Source: Bacteroidaceae bacterium
GTDB lineage: Bacteria > Bacteroidota > Bacteroidia > Bacteroidales > Bacteroidaceae
Assembly (NCBI GenBank): GCA_017481875.1
Contig: JAFUOP010000014.1
Location: 27,059-91,058, forward strand
Direction of reading: 5' to 3'
Length of the DNA: 64,000 nt
Shown: piece after piece, positions 16,831-25,995 of the stretch
Numbering within the stretch: position 1 is the first letter of the stretch
Layout: each line of letters begins with the position of its first letter
The notes under the pieces: generated by a model
The model's database searches: none
What the model saw: the letters and a program-made list of their open reading frames with translations, nothing else
Told to the model about the DNA's origin: nothing
Made by a program: the position numbers and the translations under genes

Positions 16831-17601
16831 CTATTTGTGTTGGTTTTCAAGTTTTTCAATCATTCTCAGTCTCTCTTTGAAATTGTTCCTTTTCAATTCC
16901 TTGTTTGTGAGAGCACTGCCTATGCAGTATTTGCTGAACCCCGATTTCCTTATCCTCAACTTGCGTATAATCTCCAATGCCGGCGATGGAACGTTGCCGT
17001 CGCGCTTGAGCTCTATGATGGCTACGTGCGAAAGGCTGTCGCGCCCATCGCTCTTCAGGTGGTGGAAACGCAAGTTGAAATCAATGGTCAATCGCTCGGT
17101 TTTCCCCATGTTCACCAATGTTATGCGGTTGAACCAGTTTTCTATAACGGGTGAAATTTCCTCCAATTTGTACCAAGCATATTCTGCAAGGAATGGAACA
17201 ACCCTTTCGCTTTCGGCCTGCAACGATTCGAGGCTGTTTACAAGTATGCGCTTTTTCTTTGTGCGCCCGTGGTTGTTTTTGTTCTTTACCTCTAAAAAAG
17301 TGTCGTCTGTGTCCAGGTAGGTGCGCACACGTATTTTCTCTCTCACCTGCTTGCCACAATGGTGCATTCTGTACATCTTGTAGTCGGCAGTGTCTAAATA
17401 GGTGGTGTGGTAGCCTGCGAGCCTCTCGTCGTCCTTTACCTGTATATAGTATTTACCCTGCACGGCAAGCAAAAAATCGTTTAATTGCGCAATTGTAGCA
17501 ACGAACTTCGTGTCGGTGCGGTTCATTAGTTTTATGCACTTCATCTCATCGAGGGTGATGGGGGGCAGTTGCTTGGCTTTTTCTGTAATTGCGCTAATCA
17601 T
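16831..17601 (-). CDS. VTC-domain (polyphosphate polymerase-like) protein
   Basis: 256 aa, a single VTC domain of the CYTH/tunnel superfamily with no membrane helices. Tunnel residues of polyphosphate polymerases are visible in order: NRTDTKF (residues 28-34), TTYLDT, KIRVRTY, FLEVKNKNNHGRTKKKR, RLTIDFNLRF, IIELKR and FSKYC. The set of basic tunnel residues and acidic metal ligands looks complete, so catalysis is plausible, probably polymerising phosphate from a nucleoside triphosphate. It is the first gene of a five-gene minus-strand operon. A -7-like TATATTCG lies at 17635-17642. The real product is not known for this subfamily. Confidence 0.88.
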   Translation of the reverse strand: MISAITEKAKQLPPITLDEMKCIKLMNRTDTKFVATIAQLNDFLLAVQGKYYIQVKDDERLAGYHTTYLDTADYKMYRMHHCGKQVREKIRVRTYLDTDDTFLEVKNKNNHGRTKKKRILVNSLESLQAESERVVPFLAEYAWYKLEEISPVIENWFNRITLVNMGKTERLTIDFNLRFHHLKSDGRDSLSHVAIIELKRDGNVPSPALEIIRKLRIRKSGFSKYCIGSALTNKELKRNNFKERLRMIEKLENQHK

Positions 17602-17727
17602 GCTTGTCGGTGCTTTGCGTGCTACATTATTTTGCGAATATATCTATTTTTTTTTAATTTCGGTAAATATTTACATAATATTAACAAGCATAGCGTGTTC
17701 TGTGCCCGGTTTTTTAGCGTGCGGTAG

Positions 17728-17758
17728 TTGTTTCATTGCATTCTATTGTATATTTTTG
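17728..17758 (+). promoter_or_regulatory. Promoter of the HD-domain gene
   Basis: TTG at 17728-17730, 20-bp spacer, TATTTTTG at 17751-17758. The start codon at 17782 follows at a suitable distance, which excludes the longer open frame whose first codons contain this promoter. Confidence 0.6.
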
Positions 17759-17781
17759 CTGTGTTGAGAAATTCCAATGCT

Positions 17782-18321
17782 ATGAATGTTAATGAAATTA
17801 TAGACAAGTATTATCCAAGCAACGATGAACTTAAACGCATATATCTTGTTCACGCCCGTAAGGTGGCCTCTCTTTCGTTGGAAATGGCTGCACGCCACCC
17901 CGAGTTGAAAATGGATAAAAAATTTATAGAAGAGGCTGCAATGTTGCACGACATTGGTATATTCCTCACCAATGCACCGGGTATATATTGTATGGGCGAC
18001 AAACCATATATTTGCCACGGTTATTTGGGAGCCGAGCTTTTGCGCTCTTTAGGCTATCCCCGCCACGCTGCAGTCTGTGAGCGACATACAGGTACAGGGC
18101 TCACAAAAGAACAAATAGAACGCCAAGGGTGGCCTTTACCTTTGCGCGATTTCCTCCCTGTAACGCTCGAGGAGCAACTTATCTGTTTTGCCGATAAGTT
18201 CTATTCCAAAACCAAGCATCTGGAGCAGGCCCGTACCTTTGAACAGGTTGTCGAAAGTATGCGTAAAATATCCGATGAATCGGTGAAAAAAGTGAAATGT
18301 TGGGCCGAGATGTTTATGTAA
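17782..18321 (+). CDS. HD domain-containing phosphohydrolase
   Basis: 179 aa. The HD signature is present: a first His in YLVHARKV, the HD pair in AAMLHDIGIF, further His in CHGYLGAELL and HTG. A metal-dependent phosphohydrolase on a nucleotide or phosphoester is expected from the family, but the substrate is unknown. Start chosen at the ATG at 17782, since the upstream part of the frame overlaps a promoter. It stands between the divergent VTC operon and lptD. Confidence 0.82.
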   Translation: MNVNEIIDKYYPSNDELKRIYLVHARKVASLSLEMAARHPELKMDKKFIEEAAMLHDIGIFLTNAPGIYCMGDKPYICHGYLGAELLRSLGYPRHAAVCERHTGTGLTKEQIERQGWPLPLRDFLPVTLEEQLICFADKFYSKTKHLEQARTFEQVVESMRKISDESVKKVKCWAEMFM

Positions 18322-18399
18322 AGAGTTAAAAAATGGTGATAATCGTGGTTGTGTAATATATTTTTAATATAAATTTTATATTTACTCCCGTTTATTTTG

Positions 18400-18408
18400 T
18401 ACCTTTGC
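18400..18408 (+). promoter_or_regulatory. Promoter -7 element of lptD
   Basis: TACCTTTGC, a perfect -7 box with the usual trailing C. No clear TTTG box is seen 19-20 bp upstream in the AT-rich leader. Expected transcription start near 18415. Confidence 0.55.
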
Positions 18409-18436
18409 ACTAAAGTGGTCGAGTTCGGTTCGGCTC

Positions 18437-21199
18437 ATGCATTTTGCAGTGATATCGATGAATTTGAAAGAGATTAAAAATACAATATATTTGCTTCTGT
18501 TGCTGGCGGTGGCTTTTGTGGCTGTTCCCGTGCAAAGTGGCACGTTGCGTGGTTTTGTGCCCTCTTTGCGGTTGTTGCACGATTCTGTGGCAGCTCCTGC
18601 TCTCTCTCCCGATACAAATACGGTTGTTGCCGATACACTTCCCCCTAAAAAGAAAACTGCCGCCGACACTGTTGAAGACCCGGTTTATTACGAATCGTCC
18701 GATTCTATGGTGTGGTCTCGCACCGGTAATGCCTATCTCTACGGCGATTGTAGTGTGAAATACCAAAAAATAGAACTCGATGCCGCTGTCATTTCAATGA
18801 ATATGGACAGCAGTGTGGTGCGTGCTCATGGAATAACCGATTCCACAGGAGTGGCTACAGGAATTCCTGTGTTTAAAGATGGTGATACACCATACGAGTC
18901 CGATAAAATAAGCTACAACTTCAAGAGCAAGCGCGGGTATATAAATAACGTGTTCACCGCGCAAGGCGATGGCTTTATGATGGGTGAGGCCGCCAAGAAG
19001 GATTCTACCGGTGCTTTTTATGCGCATAACGGAAAATACACCACTTGTGATGCCGAGAATCCCCATTTCTATTTTGCCCTTACAAGAGCAAAAGTGCGTC
19101 CCAAAAAAGATGTGGTTTTTGGTCCGGCATATCTTGTTATAGAAGATGTGCCACTGCCTTTGGCTTTGCCCTTTGGCTTCTTCCCGTTTACAAGCAGTTA
19201 TTCTTCCGGTTTCATAATGCCTACCTATGGCGACGATACAGAGCGAGGTTTCTATTTGAGCAATGGTGGTTACTATTTTGCAATAAGCGACAAAATGGAT
19301 TTGAAACTCACCGGTGAGATATACACGAAAGGTTCGTGGGGTCTTGGGGCTGCATCTACCTATGCAAAACGCTATCGTTACTCCGGTAATGTTACATTTA
19401 ACTACCTTGTTACAAAAGAGGGCGAAAAGGGCCTCCCCGATTATGGTGTGGGAAAAAACTTTCGTTTGCAGTGGAACCATCGTCAAGACCCTAAAGCCCA
19501 CCCCAATACAAACTTCTCTGCAAGCGTGAACTATGCAACCTCCAATTACGAAAGGTCTAACCTAAGCAGTATATACAACCCTGTTTACAACTCGCAAACG
19601 GTGCGCACCTCGAGTGTGAGCTACTCTAAAACATTCCCCGACATAGGTCTTACCATTTCTACAACAATGAATGTGTCGCAAAATGTGCAAGATTCTATAG
19701 TGTCGCTTACTCTCCCCAGCCTCAGCATCTCTCTTTCAAAGAAATATCCTTTTAAAAAGAAAAAGAGGGCAGGGGAAGAAAAGTGGTATGAGAAAATCGC
19801 TCTGTCATACTCCGGTCAATTCAGCAATAGCGTTACTTCCAAAGAAGATGAGCTGTTTGAAAAGAATCTTGCTACCGAGTGGCGCAATGGAATGAAACAC
19901 AATATTCCAATTACTGCCACATTCCAATTGTTCGACTATATAAATGTTACACCAAGCATAAACTATACCGAACGTTGGTACTTGAATAAAATCAATCAGT
20001 CGTGGAATAGTGCAACAAACAGCGTTGAACGCGACACGGTTTCGGGTTTCAACCGAGTGTACGACTATAATATGGCTCTTTCAATGAATACCACCTTATA
20101 TGGTTTTTATCAGCCTGCAGGTTTCCTTAAAAAGAGCCGTGTTCATATGGTGCGCCACGTCTTCAAGCCTACAGTATCGTTCACTTATGCTCCGGACTTT
20201 GGTACCGATCACTATGGGTATTACGATTCCTATACTTACACCGATAAAAACGGTGAGGTGCAGACGGTAGAGTATTCTCCCTACACGGGAAGCCTTTACG
20301 GTGTTCCATCTAAAGGCAGAACGGGTAATGTGTCGTTTAGTGTAAGTAACAACGTGGAGATGAAATGGCGAACAAAAGAAGATTCTCTTAAAAAGGTGAG
20401 TCTTATCGATGAACTTGGTGCCACACTTTCATATAATCTTGCGGCAAAGACCAAGCCCTGGAGCAATCTTTCTACTCGTTTGCGTTTGAAACTATCAAAG
20501 AGCTATACTTTCAGTTTAAATGCTGTGTTTGCTACCTATGCTTATGAATTCAACGATAAGGGACAGGTAGTGGTTGGCGATAGAACTGAGTGGTCGTATG
20601 GCCGTTTTGGCCGTTTCCAGGGTATGAGCCAAAATATATCATATACCTTTAATAACTCTACTTGGTCAAAGATTAAAAAGTTGTTTGGCTACGGTGATGA
20701 AGAAGAAACTGATGTTGAAACTACCGATGAAGAATTGGATACACCGGAGGAAAAACCGGCAAAATCGTTGGCGGCGTCTTCAAAAAGCGAGTCGAAGAAT
20801 GCCGATGTAGATTCAGAAGGCTATATGCCATTTAAAATTCCTTGGAGTTTCTCTGTGTCATACGGTATTGTGATGGCCGAAGACAGAACGGCAGAGATAA
20901 ATGTGAAGAATATGCGTTATCCATATAAATATACGCAAAACGTGAACTTTTCCGGCAATATAAGCTTGTCCGATAATTGGAGAATTAATTTCTCTTCGGG
21001 ATACAGCTTTGAGGATAAAAAACTCACTACCACGACTATGAATCTCTCGCGCGACCTTCACTGTTTTGAGATGTCTTGTGGTATTGTGCTTAGCCCTTAT
21101 ACCTCATTTAACTTCAGCTTCCGCGCCACATCTCAAATGTTGGCCGATGCTCTTAAGTGGGATAAGAGGGATAATGGCAGTAACATCGACTGGTACTAA
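18437..21199 (+). CDS. lptD: LPS-assembly protein LptD (Bacteroidetes type)
   Basis: 920-aa outer-membrane translocon for lipopolysaccharide. A hydrophobic signal segment is followed by an OstA/LptA-like beta-taco region (residues about 75-230, with DTLPPKKK before it and IELDAAVISMNMD inside) and then a long beta-barrel ending DNGSNIDWY. An acidic, Ser/Lys-rich insert lies near residues 755-790. ATG at 18458 (MNLKEIKN) is an equally plausible start that gives a cleaner signal peptide. The plug-forming partner lptE is at 54.3-54.8 kb. The last codons form one arm of a terminator palindrome. Confidence 0.85.
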   Translation: MHFAVISMNLKEIKNTIYLLLLLAVAFVAVPVQSGTLRGFVPSLRLLHDSVAAPALSPDTNTVVADTLPPKKKTAADTVEDPVYYESSDSMVWSRTGNAYLYGDCSVKYQKIELDAAVISMNMDSSVVRAHGITDSTGVATGIPVFKDGDTPYESDKISYNFKSKRGYINNVFTAQGDGFMMGEAAKKDSTGAFYAHNGKYTTCDAENPHFYFALTRAKVRPKKDVVFGPAYLVIEDVPLPLALPFGFFPFTSSYSSGFIMPTYGDDTERGFYLSNGGYYFAISDKMDLKLTGEIYTKGSWGLGAASTYAKRYRYSGNVTFNYLVTKEGEKGLPDYGVGKNFRLQWNHRQDPKAHPNTNFSASVNYATSNYERSNLSSIYNPVYNSQTVRTSSVSYSKTFPDIGLTISTTMNVSQNVQDSIVSLTLPSLSISLSKKYPFKKKKRAGEEKWYEKIALSYSGQFSNSVTSKEDELFEKNLATEWRNGMKHNIPITATFQLFDYINVTPSINYTERWYLNKINQSWNSATNSVERDTVSGFNRVYDYNMALSMNTTLYGFYQPAGFLKKSRVHMVRHVFKPTVSFTYAPDFGTDHYGYYDSYTYTDKNGEVQTVEYSPYTGSLYGVPSKGRTGNVSFSVSNNVEMKWRTKEDSLKKVSLIDELGATLSYNLAAKTKPWSNLSTRLRLKLSKSYTFSLNAVFATYAYEFNDKGQVVVGDRTEWSYGRFGRFQGMSQNISYTFNNSTWSKIKKLFGYGDEEETDVETTDEELDTPEEKPAKSLAASSKSESKNADVDSEGYMPFKIPWSFSVSYGIVMAEDRTAEINVKNMRYPYKYTQNVNFSGNISLSDNWRINFSSGYSFEDKKLTTTTMNLSRDLHCFEMSCGIVLSPYTSFNFSFRATSQMLADALKWDKRDNGSNIDWY

Positions 21200-21237
21200 A
21201 AAAAGCGGCAATTGCCGCTTTTTTTAGTACCAGTCGA
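21186..21237. terminator. 52-bp perfect palindromic terminator lptD/ung
   Basis: Perfect palindrome (TCGACTGGTACTAAAAAAAG... through CGGCAATTGCCG at its centre). Its left arm encodes the last residues and stop of LptD; its right arm ends one base before the stop of the convergent ung gene. The core GCGGCAATTGCCGC flanked by A and T runs acts in both directions. Confidence 0.88.
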
Positions 21238-21903
21238 TTACCATACAATCTTGCTTTTGTCGTGCGCTTCAAGGTATTCGTTTGCACGGGTAAAATGGTG
21301 GTTGCCAAAGAAACCTTGGTAGGCCGAAAGAGGTGAGGGGTGGGGCGATGTAAGCACCAAGTGTCGTGTGCGGTCGATAAATGCCCCTTTTTTTTGCGCA
21401 TAACTCCCCCATAGAATAAAGACAATGTTATCGCGGCGGGTGGCAAGTTCTCGTATTGCTGCGTCTGTAAATTCTTCCCACCCTCGTTTTTGGTGCGAGC
21501 CGGCTGCTGCTGCACGCACGGTGAGTGTCGCATTCAGTAATAGCACGCCTTGGTCGCTCCATCTTGTGAGGTCTCCGTCTTGTGGAATGGGTGTCCCGCA
21601 GTCGGCTTCAATTTCTTTGAAAATATTTAAAAGCGACGGTGGAAACGCCACACCTTTGTTTACAGAAAAACAGAGCCCGTTTGCTTGTCCTGCGCCATGG
21701 TAAGGGTCTTGTCCAAGTATTACTACTTTTACGTCGTTGAACGGGCAGTGCTCGAAGGCGTTGAAAATTAGTTTGGCCGGTGGATATATGGGGGCGGTGC
21801 CGCAGTATTCCTCGCGTACAAAAGTTGTGAGTTTTATAAAATATTCTTTTTCAAACTCGGCTTTTAATACCTCCTTCCAGCTGCTCTCTATTTTAACGTC
21901 CAT
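21238..21903 (-). CDS. ung: Uracil-DNA glycosylase
   Basis: Removes uracil from DNA as the first step of base excision repair. The 221-aa family 1 enzyme has the catalytic water-activating motif GQDPYHG, uracil-contacting FSVNKG, and the DNA-intercalation loop HPSPLSAY near the C-terminus. Length matches E. coli Ung. It is 4 bp downstream of asnA, probably on the same transcript. Confidence 0.97.
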   Translation of the reverse strand: MDVKIESSWKEVLKAEFEKEYFIKLTTFVREEYCGTAPIYPPAKLIFNAFEHCPFNDVKVVILGQDPYHGAGQANGLCFSVNKGVAFPPSLLNIFKEIEADCGTPIPQDGDLTRWSDQGVLLLNATLTVRAAAAGSHQKRGWEEFTDAAIRELATRRDNIVFILWGSYAQKKGAFIDRTRHLVLTSPHPSPLSAYQGFFGNHHFTRANEYLEAHDKSKIVW

Positions 21904-21907
21904 TATA

Positions 21908-22945
21908 TTATATAATAGGTATGTTCATTGCTGCACATTGTTCACGCATCTCTTGAGGCCATATACTTGCCTGTATCTCTCCAATATGTGCTTTTTGCAA
22001 CAGGAGCATACACAGGCGCGATTGCCCTATACCACCTCCAATGCTTAGTGGCAGTGTACCTTCGAGCATACGACGGTGAAAATAGAGCTCCTTTCGTTCC
22101 TCCTTGCCGGAAATCTTTAGCTGGTGGAGTAGTGCTTTTTCATCGACGCGTATTCCCATAGAAGAGAGCTCTACCGATTTATTTAAAATATCAGACCAAA
22201 TGAGCAGGTCGCCGTTCAAACCGTAGAAACCATCTTCGTTGGGCGTGCTGTAGTCGTCGTAGTCGGGTGCGCGGTTGTCGTGTGGCTCGCCGTCGCCAAG
22301 TTTCCCGCCTATGCCTATAATAAATACTGCACCGTGCAGGCGTGTAATCTCTTCTTCCCTTTCCTTGGCTGTGAGTGTCGGGTATAGACGGCGCAACTCC
22401 TCGGAGTGTATGAAGAAAATGTTTTGTGGCAACGAAGGGGTTATTTGTGGGTAATATTCGCAAATGGTGAATTCTGTGTGCAGAATTGCGCTGTAAATGT
22501 CCTCGACAATGTGCTTGAGGAATGCAACCGTGCGTTCCTCGGGGCTTATTACGCGCTCCCAGTCCCATTGATCTACGTAGAGTGAGTGCAGGTTGTCAAG
22601 CTCTTCGTGTGCACGAATAGCGTTCATATCGGTGTATATTCCGTGCCCTTGTGCAATGTTATAATCGGCGAGTGTTACCCTCTTCCATTTTGCTAATGAG
22701 TGTACAACTTCGGCAACAGCCCCGTTCATGTCTTGTATGGGGAAGCTTACAGCGTGCTCATAACCGTTAAGGTCGTCATTGAGACCGGTACCCTGTAATA
22801 CAAACAAAGGTGCAGTTACACGACGTAGGCGCAGTGCTGCAGAGAGGTTCATCTGGAATATCTCTTTAATTTGCTTAATAGCAAGTTCTGTTTGTTTGAG
22901 TGTAAGCAGTGGCTGATATGCCGATGCTAGTTTGTATAGCTTCAT
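21908..22945 (-). CDS. asnA: Aspartate-ammonia ligase (asparagine synthetase A)
   Basis: Makes asparagine from aspartate and ammonia with ATP. The 345-aa class II aminoacyl-tRNA synthetase-like enzyme shows the conserved NDDLNGYEHAVSF region, YTDMNAIR, VDQWDWE and, near the C-terminus, GGGIGQSRLCMLLL. Length is normal. A -7 box lies about 80 bp upstream, and ung follows 4 bp downstream. Confidence 0.97.
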   Translation of the reverse strand: MKLYKLASAYQPLLTLKQTELAIKQIKEIFQMNLSAALRLRRVTAPLFVLQGTGLNDDLNGYEHAVSFPIQDMNGAVAEVVHSLAKWKRVTLADYNIAQGHGIYTDMNAIRAHEELDNLHSLYVDQWDWERVISPEERTVAFLKHIVEDIYSAILHTEFTICEYYPQITPSLPQNIFFIHSEELRRLYPTLTAKEREEEITRLHGAVFIIGIGGKLGDGEPHDNRAPDYDDYSTPNEDGFYGLNGDLLIWSDILNKSVELSSMGIRVDEKALLHQLKISGKEERKELYFHRRMLEGTLPLSIGGGIGQSRLCMLLLQKAHIGEIQASIWPQEMREQCAAMNIPII

Positions 22946-23025
22946 TGTTCTGACAATTTGTTGTGGTTTTTGTAGTTATGGGTGTTATTTTTTTAGTGAT
23001 GAGCCTTTTTCTGTTGCTCACTGTT

Positions 23026-23034
23026 GCAAAGATA
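23026..23034 (-). promoter_or_regulatory. Promoter -7 element of asnA-ung
   Basis: TATCTTTGC on the minus strand, the canonical Bacteroidetes -7 box. TTTA lies 21 bp upstream as a weak -33 box. The leader to the asnA start is about 75 nt. Confidence 0.55.
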
Positions 23035-23118
23035 GTAATTATATCTGTAATATAGTAAATAATTTGTGATAATAGTTTAAAAAATGGATAAATATCGGAT
23101 AATGCTATTTTTTTGTTG

Positions 23119-23127
23119 TATCTTCGC
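23119..23127 (+). promoter_or_regulatory. Promoter -7 element of tRNA-Arg
   Basis: TATCTTCGC ends 12 bp before the first base of the tRNA, as expected for a start a few bases ahead of the mature 5' end. Confidence 0.5.
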
Positions 23128-23139
23128 GCTGTAGATGAT

Positions 23140-23213
23140 GGTCCCGTAGCTTAGCTGAATAGAGCGTCAGATTCCGGTTCTGAAGGTCCTGGGTTTGAAT
23201 CCCAGCGGGATCA
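23140..23213 (+). tRNA. tRNA-Arg (anticodon CCG)
   Basis: A 74-nt cloverleaf folds by eye. The acceptor stem is GGTCCCG paired with CGGGATC, with one G-T wobble, and the discriminator is A. The anticodon stem TCAGA/TCTGA encloses the loop TTCCGGT, placing CCG at positions 34-36, so it reads codon CGG. The T arm is CTGGG-TTTGAAT-CCCAG. CCA is not encoded. It is a lone tRNA ahead of the acyltransferase gene. Confidence 0.95.
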
Positions 23214-23240
23214 CTTTAATAACGCAAAAACACAAAATAA

Positions 23241-24185
23241 ATGACCGGCATATTTAATAGTATTGCAGTCGCAATGCTCTATTTGCTTAATAAGCTTCCT
23301 TTGAAAGTGCTTTATTGCTTTGCGGATATGATATATCCGTTGTTGTACTATGTTATAGGTTATAGGCGCAAGGTCGTGCGCAAAAATCTTCGCAATTCAT
23401 TCCCCGAAAAGAGCGAAAAAGAGCTTAAAGCCATTGAAAAAGAGTTTTATGCCAATATGTGCGACTATTTTGTGGAGACAATAAAATACTATGGAATGAG
23501 CCCCGAAGAGGTTAGGAAGCATATTGATTTTAAGGGGCTCGATTTGTTGTACCATGCAATAGAGAATGGGCACTCGTGTGTGTGTTATATGCTGCATACC
23601 TTTAATTGGGAATTTGTAACCAGTCTCCCGCTGTTCTTGAAAGGAGAAAATATTGTTGCAGGAGCAGTTTATCACAAGTTGCGCAATGCTCGTTTTGACA
23701 AAATATTCAGAGATATGCGTGCGCAGTACGGTGCCGACAATGTTGATATGAAAGACACTTTGCGTCGTATAATGACAATAGTAAAGGACAAAAAGTATTT
23801 TGTTTATGGTTTTATGGCCGACCAGTTGCCAAAGGTGGAGGCAATGAATCACTGGGTTAATTTTTTAAACCAGGATACAGCCGTCTTTACAGGTGCCGAA
23901 AAGATTGCACAGCGTGTACACGCCTCAGTTTTTAATTTAACTCTTGTAAAGGTGGGGCGTGGAAAGTATGAGGGTATTTTTGAACTTATGTACGAAGATG
24001 CGTCAAAGTGCGAAGAGAATGAGATTACAAATGAGTATTTCCGCATTAGCGAGGAGCTTGTTCGAAAATATCCGGCTACTTGGCTGTGGACACACAATAG
24101 GTGGAAAAGGGGTAGGGCTAGTCGCGAGGCTTTTGAGCAGCGAATAGCAGAGAGGCGAAAGAGAATGACTGCCGGGGAAAAATAG
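23241..24185 (+). CDS. Lipid A biosynthesis (lauroyl/myristoyl-type) acyltransferase
   Basis: 314-aa LpxL/HtrB-family protein with an N-terminal hydrophobic anchor (residues 5-40). The catalytic H-x4-E motif is MLHTFNWEF near residue 115. A second conserved stretch, FVYGFMADQLPK, lies near residue 192, and the C-terminus is WLWTHNRWKRGR, as in this family. It adds secondary acyl chains to lipid A at the inner membrane. The gene lies 27 bp after the tRNA and could be read from the same promoter. Confidence 0.92.
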   Translation: MTGIFNSIAVAMLYLLNKLPLKVLYCFADMIYPLLYYVIGYRRKVVRKNLRNSFPEKSEKELKAIEKEFYANMCDYFVETIKYYGMSPEEVRKHIDFKGLDLLYHAIENGHSCVCYMLHTFNWEFVTSLPLFLKGENIVAGAVYHKLRNARFDKIFRDMRAQYGADNVDMKDTLRRIMTIVKDKKYFVYGFMADQLPKVEAMNHWVNFLNQDTAVFTGAEKIAQRVHASVFNLTLVKVGRGKYEGIFELMYEDASKCEENEITNEYFRISEELVRKYPATWLWTHNRWKRGRASREAFEQRIAERRKRMTAGEK

Positions 24186-24206
24186 ATATTCAATACCCCC
24201 CCCTTA

Positions 24207-24243
24207 AAAAACAAGAGCAAGCTCCAAGCTTGCTCTTGTTTTT
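24207..24243. terminator. Bidirectional terminator between acyltransferase and proS
   Basis: 17-bp perfect arms (AAAAACAAGAGCAAGCT and complement) with a 3-base loop, between convergent genes. An eight-base C run precedes it. Confidence 0.88.
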
Positions 24244-24267
24244 GGGTGTGTATAATTTTTGCAGGAA

Positions 24268-25746
24268 TTAATATGCTCTTGCAAAAAGCACTCTTCTTGC
24301 CGAAGGCTTGCCTGTAACCATACAAGTACCGGGAGTGCTGTCAAATTCAAAAGGAATGCAACGAATGGTAGCTTTTGTTTCGGCTTTTATCAGTTCCTCT
24401 GTTTCGGGTGTGCCGTCCCAGTGAGCAAGAATAAAGCCACCCTTCTCTATCTCAGTCTTGAACTCTTCGTATGTATCTACGCTGCGGGTGCAGGCTTCGC
24501 GCATAGCAAGGGCCTTGCTGTGCAGGTTCTTCTGAATATCGTCGAGCAGGTTCTTTACAAATTCTGCAATTCCGTCTATTGTGCGTGTCTCTTTTTCCAA
24601 AGTGTCGCGGCGCATTACCTCTACAGTTCCATTCTCAATGTCGCGTGCGCCAAGTACCAGACGCACGGGTACGCCCTTGAGTTCATACTCTGCAAATTTA
24701 AAGCCGGGGCGGCGGTTGTCTGCATCATCAAACTTCACGCTTATGTCCATGCCCTTTAACTCCTGTATAATGGGAGCAATGGTGTCTGCAACCTTTTGCA
24801 GTTGCTCGGCATTTTTATATATAGGCACAATAACCACCTGTATTGGGGCAAGTGCAGGGGGCAGCACTAGGCCGTTGTCGTCGGAGTGTGTCATTATGAG
24901 AGCTCCCATAAGGCGGGTAGAAACTCCCCAAGACGAAGCCCACACGTAGTCGAGGTTGTTGTTTTTATCAACAAACTGCACATTGAATGCTTTTGCAAAG
25001 TTTTGTCCCAAGAAGTGCGATGTGCCACATTGCAATGCCTTGCCGTCTTGCATCATACCTTCAATAGTGTAAGTGTCAAGTGCGCCGGCGAATCTTTCGT
25101 TTGGCGATTTTACACCCATAACCACCGGCAGAGCCATATAGTTATTGGCAAAATTGTTGTAAACGTGCAGCATTGTCTTTGCCTCCTCCTCGGCCTCCTC
25201 GCGTGTGGCGTGTGCGGTGTGCCCCTCTTGCCATAGGAACTCTGCTGTGCGCAGGAAAAGACGTGTGCGCATCTCCCAACGCATAACGTTTGCCCACTGG
25301 TTCACCTTGATGGGCAGGTCGCGGTACGATTGTATCCAATTCTTGTATGTGCTCCAGATAATGGTTTCCGATGTGGGGCGTATAATCATCTCCTCTTCGA
25401 GCTTGGCTGCGGGGTCCACAACAACGCCACTGCCATCGGGAGCATTTTTTAGGCGATAGTGGGTAACCACGGCACACTCTTTTGCAAATCCTTCTACGTG
25501 ATCGGCCTCGCGGCTGAGAAAAGATTTAGGAATAAGTAACGGGAAATATGCGTTCTGGTGCCCGGTCTCCTTAAACATATCGTCAAGAATTCTCTGCATT
25601 TTTTCCCATATAGCGTAACCGTAAGGCTTTATAACCATGCAACCTCTTACGGGTGATTGCTCAGCGAGGTCTGCTTTCAGTACTAAGTCGTTGTACCATT
25701 GAGAGTAGCTTTCGCTACGCTTGGTAAGTTCTTTTAATTCTGCCAT
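24268..25746 (-). CDS. proS: Proline-tRNA ligase (archaeal/eukaryal-type)
   Basis: Charges tRNA-Pro. The 492-aa product from the ATG at 25746 ([12 protein letters not shown]) is the short type without the inserted editing domain of E. coli-type enzymes; it has class II motifs around [34 protein letters not shown], and the C-terminal zinc-like extension with IPFE and ending FARAY. The frame runs 44 codons further upstream, through AT-rich leader DNA, and is rejected; a -7-like TATTTTTGC lies at 25796-25788. Confidence 0.95.
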   Translation of the reverse strand: MAELKELTKRSESYSQWYNDLVLKADLAEQSPVRGCMVIKPYGYAIWEKMQRILDDMFKETGHQNAYFPLLIPKSFLSREADHVEGFAKECAVVTHYRLKNAPDGSGVVVDPAAKLEEEMIIRPTSETIIWSTYKNWIQSYRDLPIKVNQWANVMRWEMRTRLFLRTAEFLWQEGHTAHATREEAEEEAKTMLHVYNNFANNYMALPVVMGVKSPNERFAGALDTYTIEGMMQDGKALQCGTSHFLGQNFAKAFNVQFVDKNNNLDYVWASSWGVSTRLMGALIMTHSDDNGLVLPPALAPIQVVIVPIYKNAEQLQKVADTIAPIIQELKGMDISVKFDDADNRRPGFKFAEYELKGVPVRLVLGARDIENGTVEVMRRDTLEKETRTIDGIAEFVKNLLDDIQKNLHSKALAMREACTRSVDTYEEFKTEIEKGGFILAHWDGTPETEELIKAETKATIRCIPFEFDSTPGTCMVTGKPSARRVLFARAY

Positions 25747-25995
25747 ATATAATAAGTCTTTTGTTATTCTTTGTTCTTTATTAAGATGCAAAAATACAAA
25801 AATATATTTATATATTATTCTAACTTCCGTCGTTTCGCCAATATTTTCTCCTTTTTTTATGTTATCTGCGAAAAACATCGGTGTTGATAGTGTGTACTCC
25901 TTAAGAAATTCCTATATTTGTGCCAATAAATGAAAGGTGCATAGTCTTGTGCATTGTATATTAGTTTTGTATATTAAATATTAAATCAATAAGTT

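Noticed and set aside
24196-24203. Run of eight Cs after the acyltransferase gene
   Set aside because: Possible slippage tract, but it is outside any gene, so phase variation has no target.
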